Positions 16,811 through 23,704 of a stretch of 33,867 bases of DNA are shown in pieces. Below the pieces are notes generated by a model that saw nothing but the letters and a program-made list of their open reading frames with translations, searched no databases and was not told the origin of the DNA. A program made the position numbers and the translations under genes. Origin of the DNA: Acidobacteriota bacterium (GTDB lineage: Bacteria > Acidobacteriota > Terriglobia > Terriglobales > Acidobacteriaceae); the NCBI GenBank assembly GCA_013289875.1, contig JABCZC010000048.1, forward strand, positions 1 through 33,867. Direction: 5' to 3'. Position 1 is the first letter of the stretch. The number at the start of each line of letters is the position of its first letter.

Positions 16811-16845
16811 TGCCGACTCAAGTCTTTCGTAGGCTTGAGCCGGGT
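16811..16845. repeat. Dispersed hairpin repeat, copy 2 (degenerate)
   Basis: CTCAAGTC, a spacer TTTCGTAG, then GGCTTGAG, followed by CCGGGTAGTTT. Stem CTCAAG/CTTGAG with a diverged loop. It begins about 18 bp after the phosphatase stop codon, the same relative place as copy 1 after gadB. Confidence 0.55.
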
Positions 16846-16873
16846 AGTTTCACTGCCGGACAAAGTCCCCGCC

Positions 16874-16912
16874 GCTCGATATGGGGCACTTTCTTATACC
16901 GCCATATCGAGC
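16874..16912. repeat. 11-bp inverted repeat between convergent genes
   Basis: GCTCGATATGG (16874-16884) and its exact complement CCATATCGAGC (16902-16912) enclose a 17-nt loop. It sits between the ends of the phosphatase gene and the convergent secreted-protein gene. It may act as a bidirectional terminator, although no T-run follows either arm. Confidence 0.55.
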
Positions 16913-16955
16913 CTGTGCGAATTCTGCTGACAACTTTTCAATCCGACGAGCTGCG

Positions 16956-17312
16956 TTAGTTTCCGGAATTCGCCGTGGACCCTGGAACATTCCGGACAAC
17001 CAGCGTCTGATTGTCCAATTCAATTTGCTGCAGATACTGAACGCCCTTAACGTCGATCGTCGATATGGCTGTTGTGCCATTCTTGGCGACAACAATTTGC
17101 GCCGGCACGGTGACCGGATTCTTTCCGCGGGGAGCGAACGTCAGCTGCGCATCGGCTCCTGTTCCGGTCCAGCTCACCTTTACCGGTCCCGCCGGCAACG
17201 TGGCTGAACCGACCTGCACGGGGCCAGTGAGATCTACCGTCGTCGAATTCTTCGCGGCGTACGCAGAGAATGTAAAGGCAAGGGCAAGAAATGCAACACC
17301 GAATCGTTTCAT
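16956..17312 (-). CDS. Small secreted hypothetical protein, acidobacterial type
   Basis: A 118-residue protein with a signal peptide ('FGVAFLALAFTFSAYA', cleavage near residue 19). The mature part is predicted all-beta: 'TTVDLTGPVQVGSATLPAGPVKVSW', 'GADAQLTFAPRGKNPVTVPAQIV', and a basic, polar C-terminus. Proteins with this pattern (short exported beta protein with 'G-x-x-x-LPAG-x-(Y/V)KVSW') are frequent in Acidobacteriota, but no function is known to me. The ribosome site GGAG (minus strand) precedes ATG. It is transcribed toward the phosphatase gene and separated from it by the inverted repeat at 16874-16912. Confidence 0.75.
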   Translation of the reverse strand: MKRFGVAFLALAFTFSAYAAKNSTTVDLTGPVQVGSATLPAGPVKVSWTGTGADAQLTFAPRGKNPVTVPAQIVVAKNGTTAISTIDVKGVQYLQQIELDNQTLVVRNVPGSTANSGN

Positions 17313-17566
17313 GGAATGATCTCCTTCAAGACTTTAGAAATGCGTTGGTCGCGTCTTTGCAACTCGCTACAAAGACAAGTCGGGATACTCACAACTTAGA
17401 CATACGGTTGGCATTAAAAAGCTCCATCGTGTAGCAAATCGCGCTGCTACAACCTAAGGGCTTGCCTTCACGGGAGTTGTCGGAACGCTTGTGCCCCGTC
17501 GCAGGACAGGTATCATACGTAGTTTTGCCGTTCCGGGGTAGGAATAGCCGCACTTGGGGAAGCTCT

Positions 17567-18847
17567 TTACCAGCTCTCCACGTCAAGGACTTCCGGTGGC
17601 CCGGGGTTCCCCTCGATGACATGAGTCTCGATCACGGCTTCCAGATTCTTCCCCTCCCAGTTCCTGGGTGCCTTGGCGAGCATCGCGTCCAGATACGCCG
17701 GGTTATACAGAACCTCGCTGGCGGCTTCTGTGCCTTCACCTAAAATGCCTGCGGCAATGATGACCGGCTGTCCGGTTACGTCGTCATGGATGCGCGCCAC
17801 CATTGCATAGTCGGCGGCTACCTCTCCGGCCCCGTCTCGCTGCACCGTCCAGAACCGCTGCGGTTTCTTGCGGTCGACCAGCTTCCTCACACCATCCGTG
17901 TTGTCGAACCCGAACCGCAGATTCTGCGTAATGCGCATGGTCCAGGCATTGTCGAACGCCCCGATGAGCACAATGGGACCCTCACGCAGCTGCGCAAAGC
18001 TCGCGTCTGAGGCAGAGACTACGCGGAAAGCCCGGTGACGGGGAACCAGCGGCACAATGGTGCGCGCCAGGGTGGTCACATCGGAGACAGCCAGCCCTCC
18101 CGCAGTGGGCGCGCCGCCCGGTATGCTCTTCCCGCCATCGATGAGATCCGCCGGTTCGCCGAGACAATAGGTAATCGGGTTTTGGCTGGATGTAATCGGC
18201 TGCCAGAAGCGCTCCACGTTGGATGGTGCAGGAGAACGGTGGTAGCGCCCGATGCCGATACCGGCGGCCATGGCCAAAAGCAAAGATACAGCGATAGGAA
18301 ACCAGCGCCGGATTTCGTGAATCAGGGAAGGCCCGAGCGAGGACAAGGACGAAGATGAGGCCGAGGCCAAAACCTCTATGCCCTGCAGATTTACGGCTGG
18401 AGTTTGCCCGAAGGCATCGCTCTGTTTCTGTTCCTGTCCCGGGTCCGTCGCATTTGCCGGTGTCGCCGACTCCGGTCTCCGAAACGCCGGCACGTAAGAG
18501 CCGGCAGACAACTCAATGATCAATTCTCCTGCGCGGGCGGGATCATAGTAGTACTGGATGAGTCTCCGGCGCACCTCTGCGGCTGAGGTACGAACAACAG
18601 GATCGAGATTGACGTCGTAATCCGGGCTGCGCCCAAAGGCCTCAACGCCGATCGTCCGCTCCTTCAGATCCGCCGCGTTGCCCAGAAGCGTCTGCTCAAC
18701 CGTGTAGGCCAGCAGAACGGGGTAGCGCTTGCTGTTTGTGAAGAGCGGATGCGCAAGGACGCGATTCAACTGCTCACGGATTGCTTCCGCGTCTGGAGGC
18801 GAGCCCATCCTGGGAGAATCCTTTACGCCTTGTTGTGACACCGACAT
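17567..18847 (-). CDS. Chimeric membrane protein with acidobacterial N-terminal domain, function unknown
   Basis: About 426 residues from the ATG at 18847, which has GGAG at a good distance; an ATG 10 codons upstream has a poorer site. Residues about 18-125 form a helical domain common in Acidobacteriota ('IREQLNRVLAHPLFTNSKRY', 'LKERTIGVEAFGRSPDYD', 'DPVVRTSAAEVRRRLIQYY', 'ELSAGSYVPAF'). In other proteins it precedes TPR or CadC-like sensor modules. A single transmembrane helix follows ('WFPIAVSLLLAMAAGIGIG', about 190-208). The C-terminal 210 residues are extracytoplasmic and contain 'RHRAFRVVSASDASFAQLREGPIVLIGAFDNAWT' and 'DYAMVARIHDDVTGQPVIIAAGI', which I cannot assign. A one-component sensor (cytoplasmic DNA- or partner-binding domain, membrane pass, external domain) is plausible but inferred. 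Confidence 0.7.
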   Translation of the reverse strand: MSVSQQGVKDSPRMGSPPDAEAIREQLNRVLAHPLFTNSKRYPVLLAYTVEQTLLGNAADLKERTIGVEAFGRSPDYDVNLDPVVRTSAAEVRRRLIQYYYDPARAGELIIELSAGSYVPAFRRPESATPANATDPGQEQKQSDAFGQTPAVNLQGIEVLASASSSSLSSLGPSLIHEIRRWFPIAVSLLLAMAAGIGIGRYHRSPAPSNVERFWQPITSSQNPITYCLGEPADLIDGGKSIPGGAPTAGGLAVSDVTTLARTIVPLVPRHRAFRVVSASDASFAQLREGPIVLIGAFDNAWTMRITQNLRFGFDNTDGVRKLVDRKKPQRFWTVQRDGAGEVAADYAMVARIHDDVTGQPVIIAAGILGEGTEAASEVLYNPAYLDAMLAKAPRNWEGKNLEAVIETHVIEGNPGPPEVLDVESW

Positions 18848-19258
18848 GCTCAACTCCGCAGCCAGCTGAATTAACATTAACCTGCTTGGGCTGTGCCATC
18901 TGGGCCCCGTAACGTCTTCTCTTCTGTTGCTGGTACAAAACGAATATCAGCCGGATTCGAGCGGGCGACCCGGAAAGAGCATGCTAAATCGCGATTTTGG
19001 AAGAATGCCCCGACAGGAAAGTACACTCGACAGCAGGCGCAGGAACAAGCGCCGACGTAAAGATTTAGTATCTTCATGTATTATACGGCCCGACCAATGG
19101 CTGCATTAAGCTACTGATAGATAACTACTTATATTGATCATCGGCCACGTAGCTCGATAACGACGAGGGCGAGCGACAGTAAGTCGAAAGCCTGAGACTT
19201 CAGAAATCCGATCCGCTATGGTTTGGCTGTAAATCGATGAAATTGCGAGGGGCGGACG
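18848..19258. other. Intergenic region between divergent genes
   Basis: About 410 bp separating the chimeric membrane protein (minus) from the epimerase-like gene (plus). Short frames on both strands have no resemblance to known proteins. The segment 19080-19140 is AT-rich and may hold promoters, but no clear -35/-10 pair could be set. Confidence 0.4.
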
Positions 19259-20173
19259 ATGCGTGTGTTTGTGGCAGGAGCGAGTGGAGCGATTGGTGAA
19301 CCGCTGATTGCGGAGTTGTTGAAGCGGGGACACTCTGTGGTAGGGATGACAACGAGCGAGACGCGAGCCAGGATCCTGGAGGGCCAGGGAGCCTCGGCGG
19401 CTATCGTGAATGCCTTCGATGCCGCGGCAGTGGAGGCGACGCTGAGTCGGTCGAAAGCAGAAGCCGTGATCGATGAGCTGACGTCCCTGCCGAAGGAGCC
19501 GAGCGACATGCCGAAGTATGCGGAGGGCGACAGAAAGCTAAGGATTGAGGGCGGGGGGAATTTGTTTCGTGCGGCGATTGCGACGGGCGTGCGCCGGTAT
19601 CTCCAGCAATCGAGCGGCTTCTTTTTGAAGACGGCGGAAGGCACCCTGGCAGACGAATCGTCTCCGTTGGATGTGAATGCGAGCCCAAGCGTGGCCGCGA
19701 GTGCGCGGACGTATACGGAACTGGAAGCGCGGCTGTTCAGCTCTAACGCCATCGAGGGTGTGGCGTTGCGATATGGATTCTTTTATGGACCGAAGACGTG
19801 GTATCACCCTGGCGAGTCAGCGGCGAACATGGTGATGCGGCAGCAATATCCGGTTGTGGGTGAGGGACAAGGCGTGTCGTCGTTTGTGCATATCATCGAT
19901 GCCGCGATTGCGACAGCGGAAGCACTGACAGCAGAAGCGGGTGTGTATAACGTGGTAGACGATGATCCTTCGCCGCAGAATGTGTGGCTCCCGGCGTTTG
20001 CGAATTTTTTGGGTGCTCCGGCGCCCCCGCGTATGACCGAAGCGGAAATGAAGGCAATGGCCGGCGACGATGCGGTGTATTACGCGACGAGCCTGCATGG
20101 GGCCTCGAATGCAAAGGCGAAGCGGGTTCTCGGGTGGAAACCACGACGGCTGGAGTGGCTGCAGGCCAAGTGA
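19259..20173 (+). CDS. NAD(P)-dependent epimerase/dehydratase-family oxidoreductase
   Basis: A 304-residue extended-SDR protein. The Rossmann motif GASGAIG lies at residues 7-13; 'QSSGFFLK' covers the catalytic Ser region; and the Y-x-x-x-(K/E) position reads 'ARTYTELE', so the usual Lys is replaced by Glu (Y-T-E-L-E), as in some atypical family members. 'LRYGFFYGPKTWY' and 'FVHIIDAA' are the usual substrate-domain landmarks, and 'NAKAKRVLGWKPRRLEW' is the family's C-terminal signature. The substrate is unknown. The ATG follows GAGGGGCGG. The gene ends at 20173, and a strong intrinsic terminator begins about 70 bp later. It appears to be a single-gene unit. Confidence 0.88.
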   Translation: MRVFVAGASGAIGEPLIAELLKRGHSVVGMTTSETRARILEGQGASAAIVNAFDAAAVEATLSRSKAEAVIDELTSLPKEPSDMPKYAEGDRKLRIEGGGNLFRAAIATGVRRYLQQSSGFFLKTAEGTLADESSPLDVNASPSVAASARTYTELEARLFSSNAIEGVALRYGFFYGPKTWYHPGESAANMVMRQQYPVVGEGQGVSSFVHIIDAAIATAEALTAEAGVYNVVDDDPSPQNVWLPAFANFLGAPAPPRMTEAEMKAMAGDDAVYYATSLHGASNAKAKRVLGWKPRRLEWLQAK

Positions 20174-20241
20174 TCCGTGGCGAAGACCGAATCGGTTACC
20201 GAGGCATAAGCATCCCATCGGGGCCCACGGAACGTGCTTAC

Positions 20242-20268
20242 GGGCGGTGGCCCGCCCTTTGCTTTTTT
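20242..20268 (+). terminator. Rho-independent terminator after the epimerase-like gene
   Basis: GGGCGG, loop TGGC, CCGCCC forms a perfect 6-bp GC stem directly followed by TTTGCTTTTTT. It serves the plus-strand gene ending at 20173. Confidence 0.85.
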
Positions 20269-20285
20269 CAATTCACTGCGATGAG

Positions 20286-20330
20286 GGTGCCCCCACCTTC
20301 CCGCGTTCTTTGCGGGAAAGGGTGGGACGT
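20286..20330. repeat. GC-rich hairpin repeat (CCCACC-TTCCCGC type)
   Basis: GTGCCCCCACC, TTCCCGC, loop GTTCTTT, GCGGGAA, then AGGGTGGGAC. It is a long stem with 7 perfect inner pairs and a CCCACC/GGGTGGG outer clamp. The GTGCCCCACC...GGTGGGRC frame is a common intergenic element in Acidobacteriota as I recall it, and its design resembles the CTCAAGCC hairpins elsewhere in the window. Confidence 0.65.
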
Positions 20331-20382
20331 AATAACCTTCGTCATGTAAATCGGATGGCCGGGCATGGATTTCTTCTCTAAG

Positions 20383-20787
20383 CTAGCCGTTTTCGACGCG
20401 GGACTTTATATCCTGATATGCCGAATCGATGAGTTTGCTCAGGGCCGGAGCGTTTGTGACCGTTCCGGGTTTCAGCTTCACATGGCGCATGAACTTGCCG
20501 TTGCCTTGCAACAGGCGCGCCGGATCCGGCAGCGCTGCGCCTTGAAAGAACCCCACATTTACGTGCGAAGTGAATACATTCACGTAGCCGAAGGGCGCAT
20601 CTCCGAGGCATGCAACCGGACAGCCGTCATGCAGGAGCTCTCGGACTTCGTCTCCGCATTTTCGCATCGCCTCAAACCACTCGCGCGCGATGGCTCCCAA
20701 TTCACCGTCATGCTTCTTCAGCCACGTGTCGATGGCAGGATCCCGCCCCACAGCGCCGTTCAATCGCAGCAATTCCGTTCTCACCAT
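20383..20787 (-). CDS. DUF1801-family protein
   Basis: A 134-residue soluble protein of the DUF1801/YdhG-like fold. Characteristic stretches are 'CGDEVRELLHDGCPVACLGDAPFGYVNVFTSHVNVGFFQGA' and 'LQGNGKFMRHVKLKPG'. No biochemical role is established for the family. The fold is related to iron-chaperone frataxin-like and YdeI-type proteins. It starts at ATG 20787 with AAGG upstream on the minus strand. The 19-bp sequence CTTCTGCTTTCGAGATCTA lies just upstream of its start and recurs at 21491-21509. Transcription is convergent with the epimerase-like gene. Confidence 0.85.
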   Translation of the reverse strand: MVRTELLRLNGAVGRDPAIDTWLKKHDGELGAIAREWFEAMRKCGDEVRELLHDGCPVACLGDAPFGYVNVFTSHVNVGFFQGAALPDPARLLQGNGKFMRHVKLKPGTVTNAPALSKLIDSAYQDIKSRVENG

Positions 20788-20795
20788 GGCTCTGC

Positions 20796-20814
20796 CTTCT
20801 GCTTTCGAGATCTA
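20796..20814 (+). repeat. 19-bp direct repeat, copy 1
   Basis: CTTCTGCTTTCGAGATCTA, identical to 21491-21509. The pair flanks the STAS gene. Confidence 0.85.
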
Positions 20815-21048
20815 CGGTAACGCAGCGACATTCATTTATGCTCGGGTGGTAGACAAGATATGGGCGACCCGTCCAACCCGCGCAACAAAAGACTAGCGTC
20901 CGGAACTCAGATCCCGCAGGCTCAGCCGTGCAGTAACGATTACCGAAGAGTAGCCGTGGCAAACCGACGGGGGATTTTCAGCCCCGACCTTCGCCGGGTA
21001 CTCTTCTGGTCAATGCAGTGGACCTCGGGGGAGGGCCCGCTACTCACT

Positions 21049-21080
21049 GGCACTCGCAGATCTATCCGTCTGCGGGTGCC
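21049..21080 (+). promoter_or_regulatory. Hairpin in the STAS leader
   Basis: GGCACTCGCAGA, loop TCTATCCG, TCTGCGGGTGCC: 12-bp stem with one wobble or mismatch, followed by TTTCACC. It may be a weak terminator/attenuator or an mRNA-stabilising structure. Confidence 0.5.
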
Positions 21081-21122
21081 TTTCACCTTCGGTGGCTTGT
21101 TTCTAATAGGGAGATCGCAGCA

Positions 21123-21458
21123 GTGACGGCAAAACCCGTGATCCATTTTGATGTTGAGGAATCGTTAGGCAAATACGGATCACTGGTCACAACCATCAAA
21201 TGCCACGGCAGGCTGATCAGCGAAAACGTCAAGGAAATCAGAGAACTGGTCAGGCCGCTCATCCAGGCCGGTCGACGCCGCATCGTGATCGACTGTAGTG
21301 ATCTGCAATCCCTGGACAGCTCCGGCCTGGGTGCGTTGGTTAGCCTGAAGGTATCCGCCATCAACAAGGGGCTGGTTAAGCTCGAACTCGTCAACCTGTC
21401 GCCCCGCGTAAGCGACCTGCTGAAGCTAAGCCGCCTCACTGAGTTGTTCGCCAGCTAA
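21123..21458 (+). CDS. STAS-domain protein (anti-sigma factor antagonist, RsbV/SpoIIAA-like)
   Basis: The start is the GTG at 21123 behind AGGGAG, giving 111 residues, the usual size of a single STAS domain. The core has 'GRLISENVKEIRELVRPLI', 'RRRIVIDCSDLQSLDSSGLGALVSL' and 'LELVNLSPRVSDLLKLSRL'. The Ser in D-S-S-G (66/67) is the residue that anti-sigma kinases phosphorylate in this family. Its unphosphorylated form would sequester a kinase and free a sigma factor. A SpoIIE-type phosphatase able to reset such a protein is encoded at 15024-16793. No kinase is adjacent. The gene lies between two copies of a 19-bp direct repeat. Confidence 0.9.
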   Translation: MTAKPVIHFDVEESLGKYGSLVTTIKCHGRLISENVKEIRELVRPLIQAGRRRIVIDCSDLQSLDSSGLGALVSLKVSAINKGLVKLELVNLSPRVSDLLKLSRLTELFAS

Positions 21459-21490
21459 GGGTCGAGCTCTCGGAGGCGGCAACACTGCGT

Positions 21491-21509
21491 CTTCTGCTTT
21501 CGAGATCTA
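21491..21509 (+). repeat. 19-bp direct repeat, copy 2
   Basis: Identical to 20796-20814, 33 bp beyond the STAS stop codon. Confidence 0.85.
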
Positions 21510-21578
21510 ACGTAGCATCCTTCACCGCCCGAAAGGGATCGGCCCTCAATAACGCCGTGGCATGCGGGACGCCGGACG

Positions 21579-22946
21579 TTAGTGAACCTTCTCAGCCGGT
21601 ATCGGCTTCATGATTGGCGGGGCTCCTACCGGATGTATTTCGGCATGTGTCTCGTCCTTCAGGGTCACGGTGAATTCGAAGGGCTCATTCCCGTCCATGA
21701 CTGTGACGTGCAGTGCAGAACCTTCCAGCTTCGCCTTGGTTATCGGCTTTGGAGTGCTGTCTTCGGACGGATCAGCCCGGCTTAATGTGCCTTCATCATC
21801 CAGCGCAATTCGAGATGGGGTAACAGATCCCGTAAAACCGGATCCCTCGCGAACCAGAATCATCGTGGAGAAACTCTTTCCATCGAACATCCAGTGCCAG
21901 GTTCCGGCGAACTTTTGCGCTGTGTCAGAGGACACAGAGTCTGCTTGCAGGCTCGTCGCGCGCGCGAGCACTGCGCCCGCGCCAAACGAAATGCTCGTTG
22001 CCAGGGCCAGCCCAATTACACCGGCCCGCGATAGCGAAAGTCTTTTTTCAGTCAGCATCATGATTCGAGTCTCCAGGTTGTCACCATCGAAAATACCCAG
22101 CCACACTGCGTTGGCACGAGGAGTGTGCAAACACAATGACGCCAGGCGTAAGAGCGTGCGGGCATACAAACGGCGCTTCCCAAGGCGGACAGCGGCATAG
22201 TCGTCGCAGGCAAGCTCACGCGTCTGTGAAATCTTAGACATTAGGTAGCGAATGCCGGGATGCCAGGCCACAGGCAGCGAGATCAACTCACATAGGATGT
22301 GTGCCAGAAAGTCCCTGCGACGGATGTGGGCATATTCGTGCGCAAGAACTGCCGAGAGATCTTGTTCGCCAAGATCCGGCAGCACTTTACTGGGCAGCAA
22401 GATGACGGGTTGAAACACTCCGATCGTTACGGGATCGTCGATGGCCGTAGATTCAAGGAGAGCGACATGGTACCTGCCCTCGATGAACTGGCGAGCCTTC
22501 CCGACTTCGGCAGGAGAAAGTACCGAGGCGTCCCTCCGCAGCCGACGAACTCGATGAACACCACGGCTGAATTGGATCAGCCGATGGAGAACAAGCGCCC
22601 CCCAAATCCCAACGATCCAGCTTTGGACTCCAGGCCCCAGCGTGAACTGCTCGTTCTCCTTGGAATAACCCTGCCAGGCCCAGAAACGGTGATTAGCCCC
22701 TCCAGCCTCTGGTAGAAGCTGCTGCAGAGACTTCCCTGCGACCGTAGTTGGACGGGATTGCCAAAGCGTGTTGATCACCGGAGCCGCCAGGCAGAAGAGG
22801 AAGGCTGCGAGATAGAAGGAATATTGATACTTTGCTCTGGCTTTCGCGATCAGGCGCGAGAAGACCGCCGCGACGATGGCAAAGAACCCAATCTGGAGCA
22901 GCGCATTGAGTAGCAAATCGAATAGAGTCTCTCGAATCGTGCTCAT
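21579..22946 (-). CDS. M56-family membrane metallopeptidase (BlaR1/MecR1-like)
   Basis: A 455-residue membrane protein. Helices are visible at about 8-32, 43-62, 108-122 and 313-330 ('AGVIGLALATSISFGAGAVL'). Between them is the zinc-protease site H203-E204-Y-A-H207 ('VLAHEYAHIRRRDFLAH'), preceded by the M56 landmark 'DPVTIGVFQPVILLP' and followed by 'QTRELACDDYAA'. The C-terminal 120 residues form an extracytoplasmic beta-rich domain ('FAGTWHWMFDGKSFSTMILVREG') rather than a penicillin-binding domain, so it probably does not sense beta-lactams. By analogy with BlaR1, the protease would inactivate the BlaI-like repressor encoded just upstream; the two genes overlap by 4 nt (ATGA). Confidence 0.92.
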   Translation of the reverse strand: MSTIRETLFDLLLNALLQIGFFAIVAAVFSRLIAKARAKYQYSFYLAAFLFCLAAPVINTLWQSRPTTVAGKSLQQLLPEAGGANHRFWAWQGYSKENEQFTLGPGVQSWIVGIWGALVLHRLIQFSRGVHRVRRLRRDASVLSPAEVGKARQFIEGRYHVALLESTAIDDPVTIGVFQPVILLPSKVLPDLGEQDLSAVLAHEYAHIRRRDFLAHILCELISLPVAWHPGIRYLMSKISQTRELACDDYAAVRLGKRRLYARTLLRLASLCLHTPRANAVWLGIFDGDNLETRIMMLTEKRLSLSRAGVIGLALATSISFGAGAVLARATSLQADSVSSDTAQKFAGTWHWMFDGKSFSTMILVREGSGFTGSVTPSRIALDDEGTLSRADPSEDSTPKPITKAKLEGSALHVTVMDGNEPFEFTVTLKDETHAEIHPVGAPPIMKPIPAEKVH

Positions 22947-23341
22947 TTCGGTTCTTCCTCCTCCTCTCGACCATCTGCTTCCAGCTTCGCCTGCAACTCA
23001 GCGAGTTTTCGAGCGTCGAGCTGCTTGCTCCGCACCAGAGACAGGAGAAGTTCGTCCACTGACCCGCGAAAGACCTTTTGCAAGACGTCCTTGATGGCAT
23101 GTGAGTCGGCGGCTTCCTGAGAAACGATGGCGCTGTACTCGTATGCACGGCCAACGAGCTTTCTCTTCACTCTTCCTTTGCGCTGCAGGACATTCAAGGT
23201 GGTCTGCACTGTCGTATAGGCAAGCTGAGGCTCACCCGTCAGACCTTGCAGAACTTTCTGGACATTTCCTGCGCCACCGCCCCAGAGCACGCGCATGATT
23301 CGTCGCTCCAAAGGGGTCAGAACCCTGGCTTTCTTAGGCAT
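22943..23341 (-). CDS. blaI: BlaI/MecI/CopY-family transcriptional repressor
   Basis: The start at the Met of MPKKARVLTP (23341) gives 132 residues; GGGAG lies about 11 nt upstream. The upstream codons of the open frame run through the promoter and operator and are excluded. The N-terminal winged helix is typical ('LTPLERRIMRVLWGGGAGNVQKVLQGL', 'LAYTTVQTTLNVLQRKGRV'), followed by the dimerisation and cleavage region and an acidic C-terminus ('DGREEEEEPK'). BlaI dimers block their own promoter until a membrane protease removes them. A perfect palindrome overlaps the promoter -10 here, so autoregulation is well supported. The symbol refers to the family; a role in antibiotic resistance is not implied. 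Confidence 0.92.
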   Translation of the reverse strand: MPKKARVLTPLERRIMRVLWGGGAGNVQKVLQGLTGEPQLAYTTVQTTLNVLQRKGRVKRKLVGRAYEYSAIVSQEAADSHAIKDVLQKVFRGSVDELLLSLVRSKQLDARKLAELQAKLEADGREEEEEPK

Positions 23342-23357
23342 CGATGCGATCTCCCGC

Positions 23358-23395
23358 TCTCCTATACATATAGGAGATAAACGCATTTTTGTCAA
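23358..23395 (-). promoter_or_regulatory. blaI promoter with overlapping operator
   Basis: On the minus strand, TTGACA (23390-23395) and TATATG lie 17 nt apart, a near-consensus sigma-70 promoter. The perfect palindrome TCTCCTATA-CA-TATAGGAGA (23358-23377) overlaps the -10. A second related half site, TATAGGAATAGGAGA, lies immediately upstream of the -35 (about 23398-23412). This layout fits BlaI autorepression. Confidence 0.8.
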
Positions 23396-23428
23396 CTATA
23401 GGAATAGGAGATAAGTCGAAGCGCCTCG

Positions 23429-23466
23429 GGCCACCGCTCAAGCCTTCTGTTGGCTTGAGTGGGGCG
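23429..23466. repeat. Dispersed hairpin repeat, copy 3
   Basis: GGCCACCGCTCAAGCC, loop TTCTGTT, GGCTTGAGTGGGGCGG. The 8-bp perfect stem CTCAAGCC/GGCTTGAG is flanked by GCCAC/GTGGGGC. It closely matches copy 1 (14778-14812). It lies upstream of the blaI promoter. Confidence 0.7.
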
Positions 23467-23704
23467 GTTCAGAAAAGCTCTCGATTAGCGAGGCCATCTT
23501 TTTCCCTGAGTACGAGGCGCTCGCCTGTCAAGCCCGCATCGCGAAACACCCGTCCTAACTCTCTTATTCCATTGACAGCGCAGCCGAAAATATTTGGCCG
23601 ATCATTTCGCTGGACTCGATAAAATAGAAGTAGCACTCAAGGCCCGCACCGGCGGGCCTTTTCTATTGCCCAATTCCCTCCCTACATCCCTTGAAGGAGC
23701 AACG
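23467..23704 (+). other. Leader region upstream of the small Cys-containing protein
   Basis: About 240 bp with no supported gene. It contains TTGACA near 23572, an AT-rich GATAAAAT near 23617, and the hairpin at 23641-23662. A short frame ending in 'FFPEYEALACQARIAKHPS' near 23557 could be a gene remnant, but I cannot identify it. Confidence 0.4.
23641..23662 (+). terminator. Terminator-like hairpin in a leader
   Basis: GGCCCGC, loop ACCG, GCGGGCC, then TTTTCT. It ends about 43 nt before the ATG of the downstream small gene, not after a gene on the same strand, so it may attenuate that gene or end a short leader RNA. Confidence 0.65.

Larger units (their letters stand above)
20788..21122 (+). 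other. Intergenic region and STAS leader
   Basis: 335 bp without a gene. It contains the first copy of a 19-bp direct repeat (20796-20814) and a strong hairpin (21049-21080) 42 nt before the STAS start codon. The STAS frame is open back to 21018, but the extension includes the hairpin and looks non-coding. Confidence 0.45.

Noticed and set aside
18877..19077. 66-codon Cys-rich minus-strand frame upstream of the chimeric membrane protein
   Set aside because: It ends where the longer frame begins but shows no family pattern or ribosome site; likely non-coding leader.
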